From the NCBI RefSeq assembly GCF_905175375.1, contig NZ_CAJIMS010000001.1, forward strand, positions 3,398,688 to 3,462,687: DNA of 64,000 nucleotides, read 5' to 3'. Below, piece after piece: positions 27,710 to 36,306 of the stretch (the first letter of the stretch is position 1; the number at the start of each line of letters is the position of its first letter). The stretch comes from Chryseobacterium aquaeductus. GTDB taxonomy: Bacteria; Bacteroidota; Bacteroidia; Flavobacteriales; Weeksellaceae. Position numbers and translations under genes: made by a program. A model generated the notes under the pieces. It worked only from the letters and a program-made list of their open reading frames with translations. It ran no database searches and had not been told where the DNA came from.

Positions 27710-28948
27710 TTAAAATTTACCGATGTCTTCTCTGTAAAAACTGTAATCAAATTGTACAGGAACTGCATCTTCATATACTTTCTTGCGAGCTTCGTCATAA
27801 GTAGTACCTGTAGCAACAATGTTTAGCACTCTGCCACCGTTTGAAACTACTTTATTTCCTTTTCTTACAGCACCTGCGTACAATAGCTGGCTGTGTTTCA
27901 CTTTATCTTCACCTACGATTTCAAAACCAAGTTCGATATTTCTAGGATAACCGCCAGAGCACATTACCAAACAAACTGCTTTTTCATCTTTGAATTTCAG
28001 TTCGATATCTTTTCCGTTCATACAGTCGTTGATCACATCTAACAGATTGTTTTCCATCAATGCCATCAAAACCTGAGTTTCCGGATCTCCGAATCTCATG
28101 TTGTATTCCAGCAGATAAGTTCCTTTTTTAGTCACCATCAATCCGAAGAAGATAATTCCTTTAAAGCTGAAACCTTCTGCCTTAAGTCCTGTAATAGTAG
28201 GAGCTAAAATATTCTGTTCGAAATCTGCCGAATGCTGTGCTGTAAATTCCGGGCTTGGTGCCACAGAACCCATACCACCAGTGTTTGGACCTTTATCACC
28301 GTTTCCTGCTTTTTTGTAATCTTTTACCGGAATACACGGAAAAAGTTTTTCACCGTTTGAGAAAGCAATAATTGAGGCTTCAAAACCTACTAAATATTCT
28401 TCGATCACCAAACGGATTCCGGCATCACCGTAGATTCTGCGAATCATAAAATCGTGGATTGTAGCTTCAGCTTCTTCCAAAGTATCGCAAATTACCACAC
28501 CTTTTCCGCCTGCTAAACCACTTGCCTTTATCACCAAAGGATAATCATGGTTCTGAACGTATTGTTTAGCTTCGTTATATGAATCAAATACCACAGCTTT
28601 TGCTGTTTTGATATCATAGGTCTGCATGAATTTTTTGGAGAAAGCTTTACTTCCTTCAAGACTTGCAACTTTTTGGTTGGGACCGAAAACTTTAAGGTTA
28701 TGCTTCTTAAATTCATCCTTCAAACCAGCTACCAAAGGAGCTTCTGGACCCACAATCGTAAGATCTACTTTTTCTTTAATAGCAAAATCTCTTAATTCTT
28801 TGATGTCTGACATATGAACATTCTGCCCGATTGCATCAGTTGATGCGTTACCGTTAGCAAAAAACATTTTAGTAACTCTAACGTCTTTATGAAGTTTTGC
28901 TGCCAATGCAGATTCTCTTCCACCTTCACCTATGATTAATATTCTCAT
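27710..28948 (-). CDS. purD: Phosphoribosylamine-glycine ligase
   Basis: The 412-residue ATP-grasp enzyme joins glycine to phosphoribosylamine, the second step of purine synthesis. Visible motifs are the N-terminal MRILIIGEGGRESALA, the ATP-grasp loop VIKASGLAGGKGVV, and NTGGMGSVAPSP with RFGDPETQ, all typical of PurD. Length is normal. It has its own strong promoter (28974-29005), so it can be expressed separately from purH, which lies only 83 bp upstream. Confidence 0.97.
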   Translation of the reverse strand: MRILIIGEGGRESALAAKLHKDVRVTKMFFANGNASTDAIGQNVHMSDIKELRDFAIKEKVDLTIVGPEAPLVAGLKDEFKKHNLKVFGPNQKVASLEGSKAFSKKFMQTYDIKTAKAVVFDSYNEAKQYVQNHDYPLVIKASGLAGGKGVVICDTLEEAEATIHDFMIRRIYGDAGIRLVIEEYLVGFEASIIAFSNGEKLFPCIPVKDYKKAGNGDKGPNTGGMGSVAPSPEFTAQHSADFEQNILAPTITGLKAEGFSFKGIIFFGLMVTKKGTYLLEYNMRFGDPETQVLMALMENNLLDVINDCMNGKDIELKFKDEKAVCLVMCSGGYPRNIELGFEIVGEDKVKHSQLLYAGAVRKGNKVVSNGGRVLNIVATGTTYDEARKKVYEDAVPVQFDYSFYREDIGKF

Positions 28949-28973
28949 ATTTTATTTTTTCTAGTCTAGTTTA

Positions 28974-29005
28974 CAAATATATAATTTTGAATGCTATAAA
29001 TACAA
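28974..29005 (-). promoter_or_regulatory. Promoter of purD
   Basis: On the minus strand TTG is followed after 21 bases by TATATTTG, an exact match to the Bacteroidota pattern TTG-N17..23-TAnnTTTG. The start would be about 20 bases before the purD ATG at 28948. Confidence 0.75.
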
Positions 29006-29031
29006 TCTCAAATTACTATTTTAATCGAATT

Positions 29032-30546
29032 TTAATGAAAGAAATGTCTTACGCCTGTGAACATCATTGGGATTTTGTGTTCGTTGGCAGCATCAATACT
29101 TTCCTGATCTTTTACGCTTCCTCCAGGTTGAATAATTGCTGTAATACCTTCCTGAGCGCAGAAATCTACCACATCACGGAAAGGGAAAAATGCATCAGAA
29201 GCTAAAACCAATTCTCCTGTAAATTTTTCTTTTGCTCTTTCGATTGCCTGTTGAGTTGCCCAGATTCTGTTCACCTGACCACCGCCAATTCCGAAAGCCT
29301 GAATACCGTTTGAAACAACGATTGCGTTTGATTTTACATATTTAACGACTCTCTGAGAGAATAATAAAGCTTTTTTCTGCTCTTCTGTTGGTTGAGTTTC
29401 AGTCACAACTTTAATATCATCAGAGAAAATGCTGTCGTTATCCTGAACCAAGATTCCACCATCAACTTTTACCCAAGTTTGCTTGTCTGAAACCTGATTA
29501 ACGATTTTTATAATTCTTAAATTTTTCTTTTTTCTTAAAACTTCCAAAGCCTCCTCATCAAATTCTGGAGCTATTACGATTTCAAGGAAAGTTTTGTTTA
29601 ATTCTTCAGCCGTTGCAGCATCAATTTTGAAGTTGGCAGCAACGATTCCACCAAAAATAGAAACCGGATCACATTCGAAAGTTTTCTTATATGTTTCTAA
29701 AGCTGAAGTTCCGATTGCCACTCCACAAGGTGTAGAATGTTTTACGGCGCAACAAGCCATTTCTTCTTTAAATTCTGTTACCACTTTCCAGCAAAGATCC
29801 ATATCGCGAAGGTTGTTGAATGATAATTCTTTACCTCCCAATTGTTCGAAATCTTTCATCGCACCGTTTTCAAAAGTTGAAACGTAGTACGCTGCAGTCT
29901 GATGTGGATTTTCTCCGTATCTTAAGTCTGAAACTTTCTTGTATGAAGCACTTAAATAAGTTGGATAATCTTCTTCTAAAAGCATTCTTGAGATGGCAGC
30001 ATCGTAAGCTGAAGTAAGGTTAAATACTTTTCCGGCTAATCTTTTACGAGTTTCGGGGAAGGTGTCACCGTTTTGTTCCATTTCGATTTTTACTTTTTCG
30101 TAATCTTCAACGTCAGTAATCACTGTTACAGAATCAAAATTTTTAGCAGCTGAACGAAGCATTGAAGGACCTCCAATGTCGATGAATTCTACTTTTTCGT
30201 GTAATGAAATGTCTTTGTTTACATTTTCAAAAAACGGATACAAATTCACAATCACCATGTCAATCAAACCGATATTATGCTCCTGAACGGTTTTCATGTG
30301 CTCTTCATTTGAACGAACAGCCAACAAACCACCGTGAACTTTCGGGTGTAAAGTTTTTACTCTTCCGTCCAGCATTTCAGGAAAATCGGTTACCTCATCG
30401 ATTTGAATCGGATTTAAACCAGCGTCTTTCAAATGTTTGAATGTACCTCCTGTCGAGATCAATTCATAATTTTGAGATTCTAAAAACTGTGCGAATTCTG
30501 TTAATCCGCTTTTGTCAGAAACACTGATCAAAACTCTCTTGCTCAT
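29032..30546 (-). CDS. purH: Bifunctional AICAR formyltransferase / IMP cyclohydrolase
   Basis: The 504-residue protein performs the last two steps of IMP synthesis. The N-terminal cyclohydrolase (MGS-like) domain shows ISVSDKSGL and [10 protein letters not shown]. The C-terminal transformylase domain shows the Lys-His pair in AVKHSTPCG (KHTNPCG in many relatives) and [10 protein letters not shown]. The ATG at 30546 ([12 protein letters not shown]) is the family start, and the frame is open 16 codons further upstream. The 264-bp region before it is unusual and is listed separately. Confidence 0.97.
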   Translation of the reverse strand: MSKRVLISVSDKSGLTEFAQFLESQNYELISTGGTFKHLKDAGLNPIQIDEVTDFPEMLDGRVKTLHPKVHGGLLAVRSNEEHMKTVQEHNIGLIDMVIVNLYPFFENVNKDISLHEKVEFIDIGGPSMLRSAAKNFDSVTVITDVEDYEKVKIEMEQNGDTFPETRKRLAGKVFNLTSAYDAAISRMLLEEDYPTYLSASYKKVSDLRYGENPHQTAAYYVSTFENGAMKDFEQLGGKELSFNNLRDMDLCWKVVTEFKEEMACCAVKHSTPCGVAIGTSALETYKKTFECDPVSIFGGIVAANFKIDAATAEELNKTFLEIVIAPEFDEEALEVLRKKKNLRIIKIVNQVSDKQTWVKVDGGILVQDNDSIFSDDIKVVTETQPTEEQKKALLFSQRVVKYVKSNAIVVSNGIQAFGIGGGQVNRIWATQQAIERAKEKFTGELVLASDAFFPFRDVVDFCAQEGITAIIQPGGSVKDQESIDAANEHKIPMMFTGVRHFFH

Positions 30547-30553
30547 AGATTTT

Positions 30554-30685
30554 TCATTTTTTTGAAGCGAAAATCGCAGGATTGCGATTTTCACTCATTT
30601 TTACTTTTGTCCCTTTCAGGACTTTTTTCAACTTTTACTTTTTACAGTTATTTCAAACTGTAGACCGGTTCTTTCACCTCCGATC
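30554..30685 (-). promoter_or_regulatory. Possible structured leader of purH with four hairpins
   Basis: On the minus strand, reading toward purH, four hairpins are visible: GATCGG/CCGGTC (30663-30685, one G-T pair), TACAGTT/AACTGTA (30643-30662), GTCC/GGAC (30609-30622) and a perfect 10-bp stem GAAAATCGCA/TGCGATTTTC (30569-30592). The last lies inside a 14-codon frame (ATG 30598, TGA ending 30554) that stops seven bases before the purH ATG. No T run follows, so it is not a terminator. I do not see the conserved core of the ZTP (pfl) riboswitch. A cis-regulatory role is inference. Confidence 0.35.
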
Positions 30686-30810
30686 TTACTTTTACTTAGA
30701 TTTTTTACTTTTCGAAATATTCTTTTTATCTAAGTGTGTCTTTTTTTTAATGTAACAATGTATCAGTTTAACAATGTAACAATGCCTTTGATTGGTAAAT
30801 TGTTAAATTA

Positions 30811-31380
30811 CTAGATTGGTACATTGAGTAATTTATTGATGGCTACTGGGAAAATTTCATATTCAATTTTATGAACTTTTTCTGCTAATGTTTCTGGAGT
30901 GTCGTTTTCTGTGACCTCGAATGATTTTTGGAGGATTGCTTCTCCTTCGTCGATTCCTACGGTTACAAAATGGACGGTTGCTCCGCTTTCTTTTTCTTTA
31001 GCTTCAATTACAGCATTGTGAACATGATGTCCCCACATTCCTTTTCCTCCGTATTTTGGAAGTAATGCCGGGTGAATATTGATGATTTTTCCTGCCCAAC
31101 TTTCAACAAATTCTGGTTTTAAGATTGATAAAAATCCTGCCAATACGATTAAATCTGTATTTTCAGGAATGATTTTACCCAAATCACTACTGAAGTTTTT
31201 TCCTCGTGGAATCAACGCAATTTCAATGTTGTTGTTTTTTGCTCTTTCAAGTCCGTAACATTCTCTGTCGGCAATAACTAATGATACTTTTGCATTCTGG
31301 ATTTCTCCGCTGTTGATGGTATCGATTATTCTCTGAAGATTGGTCCCTGAACCTGAAACTAAAATGACAATATTTTTCAT
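30811..31380 (-). CDS. purN: Phosphoribosylglycinamide formyltransferase
   Basis: The 189-residue enzyme formylates glycinamide ribonucleotide using 10-formyl-tetrahydrofolate. The catalytic triad is visible as Asn101 and His103 in NIHPALLP and Asp144 in VGIDEGEAI. The N-terminal VLVSGSGTNLQ binds the phosphate. It lies between purM and purH on the same strand. A 12-base direct repeat (AATGTAACAATG at 30749 and 30773) lies just behind its stop codon. Confidence 0.97.
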   Translation of the reverse strand: MKNIVILVSGSGTNLQRIIDTINSGEIQNAKVSLVIADRECYGLERAKNNNIEIALIPRGKNFSSDLGKIIPENTDLIVLAGFLSILKPEFVESWAGKIINIHPALLPKYGGKGMWGHHVHNAVIEAKEKESGATVHFVTVGIDEGEAILQKSFEVTENDTPETLAEKVHKIEYEIFPVAINKLLNVPI

Positions 31381-31457
31381 TAATTTAGATAATAGATTTC
31401 AGATACAAGATTTCAGATTAAAAGTCTGTCGTCTGAAATCTAAAATCTGATGTCTTT

Positions 31458-32450
31458 TTAGAATTTTAAATTTATCTTTTCAGCTCCTTCAGTGATTTCT
31501 CCGATTTCGTAAGCATCGTCTAGAAGATGAAGTACCTTTTCAGCGTGTTCAGGATCAACCACAACGATCATTCCCACACCCATGTTGAAAGTTCCGAACA
31601 TTTCTTCACGAGCTATGTTTCCTCTTTTTTCCAATTCCAACATTACACTTGGAATCTGGATTTTCGAAGCATCGATTGAAGCACACAATCCGTCACCAAT
31701 GATTCTTGGAATATTCTCGTACAAACCACCTCCTGTAATGTGAGCAATTCCTGAAACTTCTACTTCTTCGATTACTCTGTGAATGTCTTTATAATATAAT
31801 CTCGTAGGAACCAAAAGTGTTTCATACAAAGGTTTTCCTTCAAATTCTTCTTCGAAATTCGGAAATATTTTTCTTACCAGAGAAAATCCGTTTGAGTGGA
31901 AACCTGAACTTGGTAAAGCGATGATCTTATCTCCAGTTTTGATTTTAGAACCGTCAATAATCTGGTCTTTCTCTACAATTCCTACACAGAATCCTGCAAC
32001 ATCGTAATCTCCAGGCTTATACATTCCCGGCATTTCGGCAGTTTCACCACCAATCAATGCGCAGTTGTTGTCTTTACAAGCTTTCACCATTCCTAAAACG
32101 ATTTCTGCAGCGATTTCAGAATCTAATTTTCCGCAAGCTAAATAATCCAAGAAAAATAACGGTTTTGCACCGTGACAAAGGATGTCATTGGCACACATTG
32201 CGAAACAATCTATACCAATAGAATCGTATCTTTTTGAATCTAAAGCGACTTTCAATTTCGTTCCAACTCCATCAGTCCCTGAAACCAAAACAGGATTTTT
32301 GTAGCCTCCGATTTCGTAGAAAGCACCGAAACTTCCCAAATGATTCAATACATTGGAATTGTGAGTTTCGCCCACCGCTTTCTTGATTTTATCAACGGTT
32401 TTGTAACCTTCTTCTTTGTCTACACCTGCAGATTTGTACGTATTACTCAT
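31458..32450 (-). CDS. purM: Phosphoribosylformylglycinamidine cyclo-ligase
   Basis: The 330-residue enzyme closes the imidazole ring to form AIR. GTDGVGTKLKVAL and the Gly-rich VAGFCVGIVEK region are typical of the PurM ATP-binding fold, as is the early AGVDKEEGYK. It is the first gene of the purM-purN-purH-purD-guaA series. A promoter, structured segment and terminator lie upstream (32541-32701). The purM-purN spacer (31381-31457) contains the inverted pair GATTTCAGA / TCTGAAATC. Confidence 0.97.
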   Translation of the reverse strand: MSNTYKSAGVDKEEGYKTVDKIKKAVGETHNSNVLNHLGSFGAFYEIGGYKNPVLVSGTDGVGTKLKVALDSKRYDSIGIDCFAMCANDILCHGAKPLFFLDYLACGKLDSEIAAEIVLGMVKACKDNNCALIGGETAEMPGMYKPGDYDVAGFCVGIVEKDQIIDGSKIKTGDKIIALPSSGFHSNGFSLVRKIFPNFEEEFEGKPLYETLLVPTRLYYKDIHRVIEEVEVSGIAHITGGGLYENIPRIIGDGLCASIDASKIQIPSVMLELEKRGNIAREEMFGTFNMGVGMIVVVDPEHAEKVLHLLDDAYEIGEITEGAEKINLKF

Positions 32451-32540
32451 TATTATTTAGATTTTTAGATGCTAGATTTCAGATTACAGACTGACATTCT
32501 TTCTCTTTTTATATTAACTTTTCGTTTGATTTAAAGAAAA

Positions 32541-32574
32541 TAAAAAAGCCGACAATCTTTGTCGATTATCGGCT
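32541..32574 (-). terminator. Intrinsic terminator between the candidate RNA and purM
   Basis: An 11-bp stem AGCCGATAATC / GATTGTCGGCT (one G-T pair) with loop GACAAA is followed by six T residues on the minus strand. It ends about 90 bp before the purM ATG. Confidence 0.9.
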
Positions 32575-32664
32575 GATGTTTTATCTCAGAATTTCAGAGT
32601 CCACAATTTTTCCATTAAGGGAAAAACATTCTTTGAAAGTGGACTGAATCTTCATTCTTTTTTC
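32541..32664 (-). ncRNA. Candidate small structured RNA or attenuator upstream of purM
   Basis: A predicted transcript of about 124 nt starts after a consensus promoter and ends in a strong terminator (32541-32574). Between them is a rod-like fold: TTCA-GTCCAC pairs with GTGGAC-(TC)-TGAA, and inside it TTTTTCC pairs with GGAAAAA around a CTTAAT loop. An unequal internal loop holds TTTCAAAGAATG. A 24-codon frame (ATG 32655, stop 32581) overlaps this structure, so a micropeptide is an alternative. It could be an independent small RNA or the attenuated leader of the purine genes. The fold is seen by eye, while the function is inferred. Confidence 0.5.
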
Positions 32665-32670
32665 TTTTTG

Positions 32671-32701
32671 CAAAGATATTAATTTTAAGTTAATATTCAA
32701 A
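32671..32701 (-). promoter_or_regulatory. Consensus promoter of the candidate RNA
   Basis: On the minus strand TTTG is followed after 19 bases by TATCTTTG, an exact match to the Bacteroidota promoter consensus. It lies directly behind the stop codon at 32704 of the preceding gene. Confidence 0.75.
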
Positions 32702-32703
32702 TG

Positions 32704-33255
32704 CTATTTTTCCAAGATTGTTTCAACAGAAGAGATCTTGCTTACTTTTTTGCGTAACTCATTATCTTTTTCTTTATTAGAAATTTTTTGAGCCTCTTTA
32801 TCGAAATTGTCATTAAAAAAAGGAAGTGTAAAAGTTTCTATGATATTTCCGCCATGCAAAGGGAAACGTTTTTCGGCAGCTTCTAAAACTCCTAAACCAC
32901 CTCTTGCACCCGGAGCTGTAGCCATCAGCAACATTGGTTTTTCATTCCAGACTGCTCTCTGCTTGATTCTGGAAGTCCAGTCGAAAACATTTTTAAAAGC
33001 GGTTGAATATGTGCCGTTATGTTCAGACAAAGAAACTAAAAGCACATCGGAGTCGTCAATTTTTGCAGCAAAATCAATTGCTTCCTGCGGAATTCCGCTT
33101 TCCACCTGTGTTTGATGTTTGTAGATTGGCATTTCAAAATTGTTCATGTCCACAACTTCTATGTCTGCGTTTTCGAATAAAGTTGTTGCGTAAGTTACGA
33201 GTTGTCTGTTGATTGATGTATCGGAATTACTTCCTGCTATGGCTAGGATTTTCAT
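32704..33255 (-). CDS. NADPH-dependent FMN reductase-like flavoprotein
   Basis: The 183-residue protein has the flavodoxin-like fold of the NADPH-dependent FMN reductase family. AGSNSDTSINRQL (residues 7-19) is the FMN phosphate-binding loop, and SLSEHNGTYSTAFKNVFDW together with ATAPGARGG forms the isoalloxazine and dimer region. Family members reduce FMN, quinones or azo compounds and protect against oxidative stress. The physiological substrate is unknown. It stands alone on the minus strand upstream of the candidate RNA. Confidence 0.88.
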   Translation of the reverse strand: MKILAIAGSNSDTSINRQLVTYATTLFENADIEVVDMNNFEMPIYKHQTQVESGIPQEAIDFAAKIDDSDVLLVSLSEHNGTYSTAFKNVFDWTSRIKQRAVWNEKPMLLMATAPGARGGLGVLEAAEKRFPLHGGNIIETFTLPFFNDNFDKEAQKISNKEKDNELRKKVSKISSVETILEK

Positions 33256-33297
33256 TTATATAGTTGTTTTTATTTTAGCTATAATGAGTGTTTTTAA

Positions 33298-33350
33298 ACC
33301 ACCCCGTCAAAAAATCGGGGATTTTTCGCCACCCCAAGGGAGGGGAATTT
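33298..33350. repeat. GC-rich imperfect inverted segment
   Basis: Against an A+T-rich background this spacer contains CCACCCCGTC, ATCGGGGATT, GCCACCCCAAGG and GAGGGG. CCCC and GGGG blocks alternate, so several short hairpins are possible. It looks like a fragment of a dispersed intergenic element, but no second copy is present in the window. Confidence 0.35.
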
Positions 33351-33372
33351 TTGTGTTGCGAAAATATTATAA

Positions 33373-34101
33373 TTATTTCAGATAATCGGGTAAATCCATT
33401 GGAACTTCCATTAAAAGGATTTCGGTGTCTTCAACTGCTTCGATGTTGAAACTTTGAGTGTCCCAGATTCCTAAACCGTCTCTTTCGTTTAAGATTCTGT
33501 CGCCAACTTTTGCACTGCCTTTTAAGACAAATGCATAAACGCCATTCCCTTTTTTGTTGATTGTATAATTTTTACCATTTCCTTTAGTAAAATTGGCTAA
33601 ATTAAACCATGCATCCTGATGAATCCAAACTCCGTCATCGTTCTTATCAGGTGATAAAATCTGTTGAAAACCGTTAATTTTTTCTCCGTCTGTGATGCTT
33701 TTCTGGTCATATCTTGGCTCTACATTTTCTTCTCTCGGGAAAACCCAGATTTGTAAAAATTTTACGGCTTCATCTTTATTTTGATTGTATTCACTATGCA
33801 TTACACCAGTTCCGGCACTCATCACCTGAATTTCTCCTTTTCTGATAACCGCGGTCGTTCCCATAGAATCTTTATGCTCTAAATTTCCTTCCAAGGGAAT
33901 TGATATGATTTCCATGTTTTTGTGTGGATGAGTTCCGAAACCCATTCCCTGAGAAACGGTGTCGTCATTTAAAACTCTCAACACTCCAAAGTTGGATCTT
34001 TCTCTGTTTTGATAGCCCGCAAAACTGAAAGTATGGTAAGAATTTAACCAACCGTGATCTGCGTGACCTCTTGAATCTGCTTTGTGATATACTGTTTTCA
34101 T
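33373..34101 (-). CDS. Pirin-family cupin protein
   Basis: This 242-residue protein has the bicupin pirin fold. The N-terminal HGWLNSYHTFSFAGY is a hallmark. The metal site is expected from HPHKNMEI (His/His/Glu) and HSEYN. Bacterial pirins such as YhhW oxidise quercetin in vitro or act as redox sensors, so the role here is unspecified. The possible -7 element TATATTTG on the minus strand at 34132-34139 lies about 30 bp upstream of the ATG. Confidence 0.92.
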   Translation of the reverse strand: MKTVYHKADSRGHADHGWLNSYHTFSFAGYQNRERSNFGVLRVLNDDTVSQGMGFGTHPHKNMEIISIPLEGNLEHKDSMGTTAVIRKGEIQVMSAGTGVMHSEYNQNKDEAVKFLQIWVFPREENVEPRYDQKSITDGEKINGFQQILSPDKNDDGVWIHQDAWFNLANFTKGNGKNYTINKKGNGVYAFVLKGSAKVGDRILNERDGLGIWDTQSFNIEAVEDTEILLMEVPMDLPDYLK

Positions 34102-34230
34102 ATTGTAGATATTTTTTGATTATTTATAGTACAAATATACGTTGTGTATCACAGGAAGATGTTGATGTAAGGTAAGAAGTGATTCAGACGTGAAATGTGA
34201 ATTGTCAATTTTCTTTGAAGTGAATTTTCA

Positions 34231-34329
34231 AACCATTAAGATTCAAGTAAGTTGTTAAGAATATTAAGCTTTGGCTAACGCCATCCATCTTTAAATTAAG
34301 AAAGCGGACTAAAGCCCGCTCCTATTGAT
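34231..34329. repeat. Composite intergenic repeat: family B arm followed by family A
   Basis: AACCATTAAGATTC at 34231 and AAGAATATTAAG at 34257 match the left arm of the element at 22213. Directly after it, GGCTAACGCCATCC to GCTCCTATTGAT (34273-34329) matches the element at 27595. The two repeat types are therefore adjacent here and separate elsewhere. Confidence 0.65.
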
Positions 34330-34345
34330 ATTTAAGTTTAATTTA

Positions 34346-35761
34346 TTAAAAATGTACTTGTTGAATTTCTTCTTCAATTTCTTTTAGATTTGAATCGTCA
34401 GTTTTAATAAAAATCATCGTAAGTACTGCGCCCAAAAGCATACAAATTCCGCCAACGACAACATAGCCCATTGCGTAATTTCCGAACGCACCTTTTACAA
34501 TTGGTCCTCCAAAAAGTCCGTTGATGATCTGAGGAATCACAATAAAGAAATTAAAAATTCCCATGAATACTCCCATTTTTCTTTGTGGAATTGCATCAAT
34601 CAGCATCGCATAAGGCATTGCCAAAATACTTGCCCACGCAAAACCAAGTCCGATCATCGAAATCCAAAGCAGTGAAGTGTCTTTAATAAAATACATCGAA
34701 ATTAAGCCCAATCCTCCGCAAAAAAGTGCCAATGCGTGAGTTTGTTTTTTACCAATCAATTTTGCAATCGGGGTTAACAGAAAAGCAAACGGGATTGCCC
34801 AAAGATTGTACATTCCGAATAATCTGTTTTGTAAATCGCCTGCATTATTAAATTCAACCGAATGCGTGTCTCCCGGAGAAAGCCCGAAGTGATGGGTTGC
34901 CAAAGCACTCGTTGTGAAAACCCACATCGTAAATAAGGCAAACCAAGAGAAAAACTGAACAATTCCTAACTTTTTCATTAAGGTTGGAATCTTCGCAAAA
35001 TCACTGAAAATATCAGTGAATTTTGACGTTTGTTCAACTTCTTTTCCGCCTTCAAATTCAGCAAATTCTTTCGGTGAATATTCTCTGGTTGTAATAATTG
35101 TATAAATAATGGATAGTAGAAGTATCACTGCACCACAATAGAATGCATAAATCACGTTATCGGCAACGAATCCTTCTTTTGCAACATTTGACACTCCTAA
35201 TTTCGTCAGCCAATCCGGTAAATATGACCCAATCACCGCACCGATTCCGATTAAAATAGTCTGTACAGAAAATCCTAAAGTTCCTTGATGTTTTGGAAGC
35301 ATATCACCAACCAACGCACGAAAAGGTTCCATCGCAACGTTAATGGAAGCATCCATCATTGCAAGGAAAATTACTGCTAAAAGTAAAACATTTGCCGCCA
35401 TCATTTGGGTTGCAGAAGCTGCATTGGGAAGCAATACCAATCCGATAGCACAAAGAATCGCACCAATTAAAAAATATGGTTTTCTCCTTCCGAGGGGACT
35501 CCACGTATTATCACCCATGTGACCAATGATTGGCTGAACGATCAAACCCGTTACTGGTGCTACCAGCCAAAACCATGACAGTTGATGAACATCTGCACCA
35601 AAATTTCCTAAAATTCGGCTTGCATTACCATTTTGAAGTCCGAAAGCCATCTGAATTCCCAAAAATCCCATGCTCATGTTGACGATCTGAGCCATTGATA
35701 AATTAGGTTTTTTTACCTTACCAAATTTATCTGTTTTGTATCTGCCTGTAATCTCTGCCAT
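34346..35761 (-). CDS. MFS sugar transporter (SLC45/GPH-like), probably maltose/maltodextrin
   Basis: The 471-residue protein has about twelve membrane segments and resembles the SLC45/sucrose-maltose type MFS permeases found in Bacteroidota starch loci. Features are NMSMGFLGIQMAFGLQNGN at the first helix, WLVAPVTGLIVQPIIGHMGD and LGRRKPYF after helix two. It probably moves maltose or maltodextrin from the periplasm into the cytoplasm. Its ATG overlaps the stop codon of the upstream SnoaL-like gene by one base (TAATG), indicating translational coupling. The substrate assignment rests on locus context. Confidence 0.88.
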   Translation of the reverse strand: MAEITGRYKTDKFGKVKKPNLSMAQIVNMSMGFLGIQMAFGLQNGNASRILGNFGADVHQLSWFWLVAPVTGLIVQPIIGHMGDNTWSPLGRRKPYFLIGAILCAIGLVLLPNAASATQMMAANVLLLAVIFLAMMDASINVAMEPFRALVGDMLPKHQGTLGFSVQTILIGIGAVIGSYLPDWLTKLGVSNVAKEGFVADNVIYAFYCGAVILLLSIIYTIITTREYSPKEFAEFEGGKEVEQTSKFTDIFSDFAKIPTLMKKLGIVQFFSWFALFTMWVFTTSALATHHFGLSPGDTHSVEFNNAGDLQNRLFGMYNLWAIPFAFLLTPIAKLIGKKQTHALALFCGGLGLISMYFIKDTSLLWISMIGLGFAWASILAMPYAMLIDAIPQRKMGVFMGIFNFFIVIPQIINGLFGGPIVKGAFGNYAMGYVVVGGICMLLGAVLTMIFIKTDDSNLKEIEEEIQQVHF

Positions 35762-36270
35762 TACTTCAATTTTTCTATCAGTGCATCTTCAATGACCGCT
35801 TTTTCATCAACCACTTTATCCACAATATCATTTGGAATCGTCATTGACAAAACATATTGCTTTACTTTCCAGATTCCGTTGATCTTTTCTAATACTCCCG
35901 AACCACGACAGATTTTCATCTGAGTATCTAAAAGTTCATCAAACCAAGCAATTTTTCCGTCGTTGGTAAAATAAATATTTCTTTGAAGTGAAGTAAAATT
36001 CCATGTTTTATTTTTGTCGAAATGCGGTTTAGCATATTCCATAAATTGGCTTTTATTCCAAACTTCAGTCGCATCAGTGCCAATAAATGTAGATTCTTCT
36101 GCGAAAAAATCAAAATAAGTTTTGTAATCTGCTTTTGCAGCTGCCACATTAAAATTATCTAGCATCGTGTTGATTGCTGCTTTTTCTTTTTCAAATTTTG
36201 CCTGAGCTGACATTGTTGTAAAACCAAATACAAACAGTATCAATGAATAGAATATTGTCGTTTTTTTCAT
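35761..36270 (-). CDS. Exported SnoaL/NTF2-like protein
   Basis: The 169-residue protein has a signal peptide (cleavage near MSAQA) and one NTF2/SnoaL-like domain, including AAINTMLDNFNVAAAKAD and TYFDFFAEESTFIGTDATEVW. These cone-shaped folds bind small ligands and sometimes catalyse simple reactions. No clear active site can be named. It is placed between the GH13 amylase and the MFS transporter and overlaps the latter by one base, so it belongs to the starch unit even though this family is not a standard Sus component. Confidence 0.82.
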   Translation of the reverse strand: MKKTTIFYSLILFVFGFTTMSAQAKFEKEKAAINTMLDNFNVAAAKADYKTYFDFFAEESTFIGTDATEVWNKSQFMEYAKPHFDKNKTWNFTSLQRNIYFTNDGKIAWFDELLDTQMKICRGSGVLEKINGIWKVKQYVLSMTIPNDIVDKVVDEKAVIEDALIEKLK

Positions 36271-36306
36271 ATTTAATTAATTATAATTTTTAAAATTGAG
36301 GGTTTA

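Noticed and set aside
30569..30592. Perfect 10-bp hairpin before purH as a terminator
   Set aside because: It is not followed by a T run on the minus strand and lies only about 20 bases from the purH ATG.
30749..30784. Repeated AATGTAACAATG behind purN as a CRISPR-like or regulatory array
   Set aside because: There are only two copies with an irregular spacer, consistent with simple intergenic repeats.
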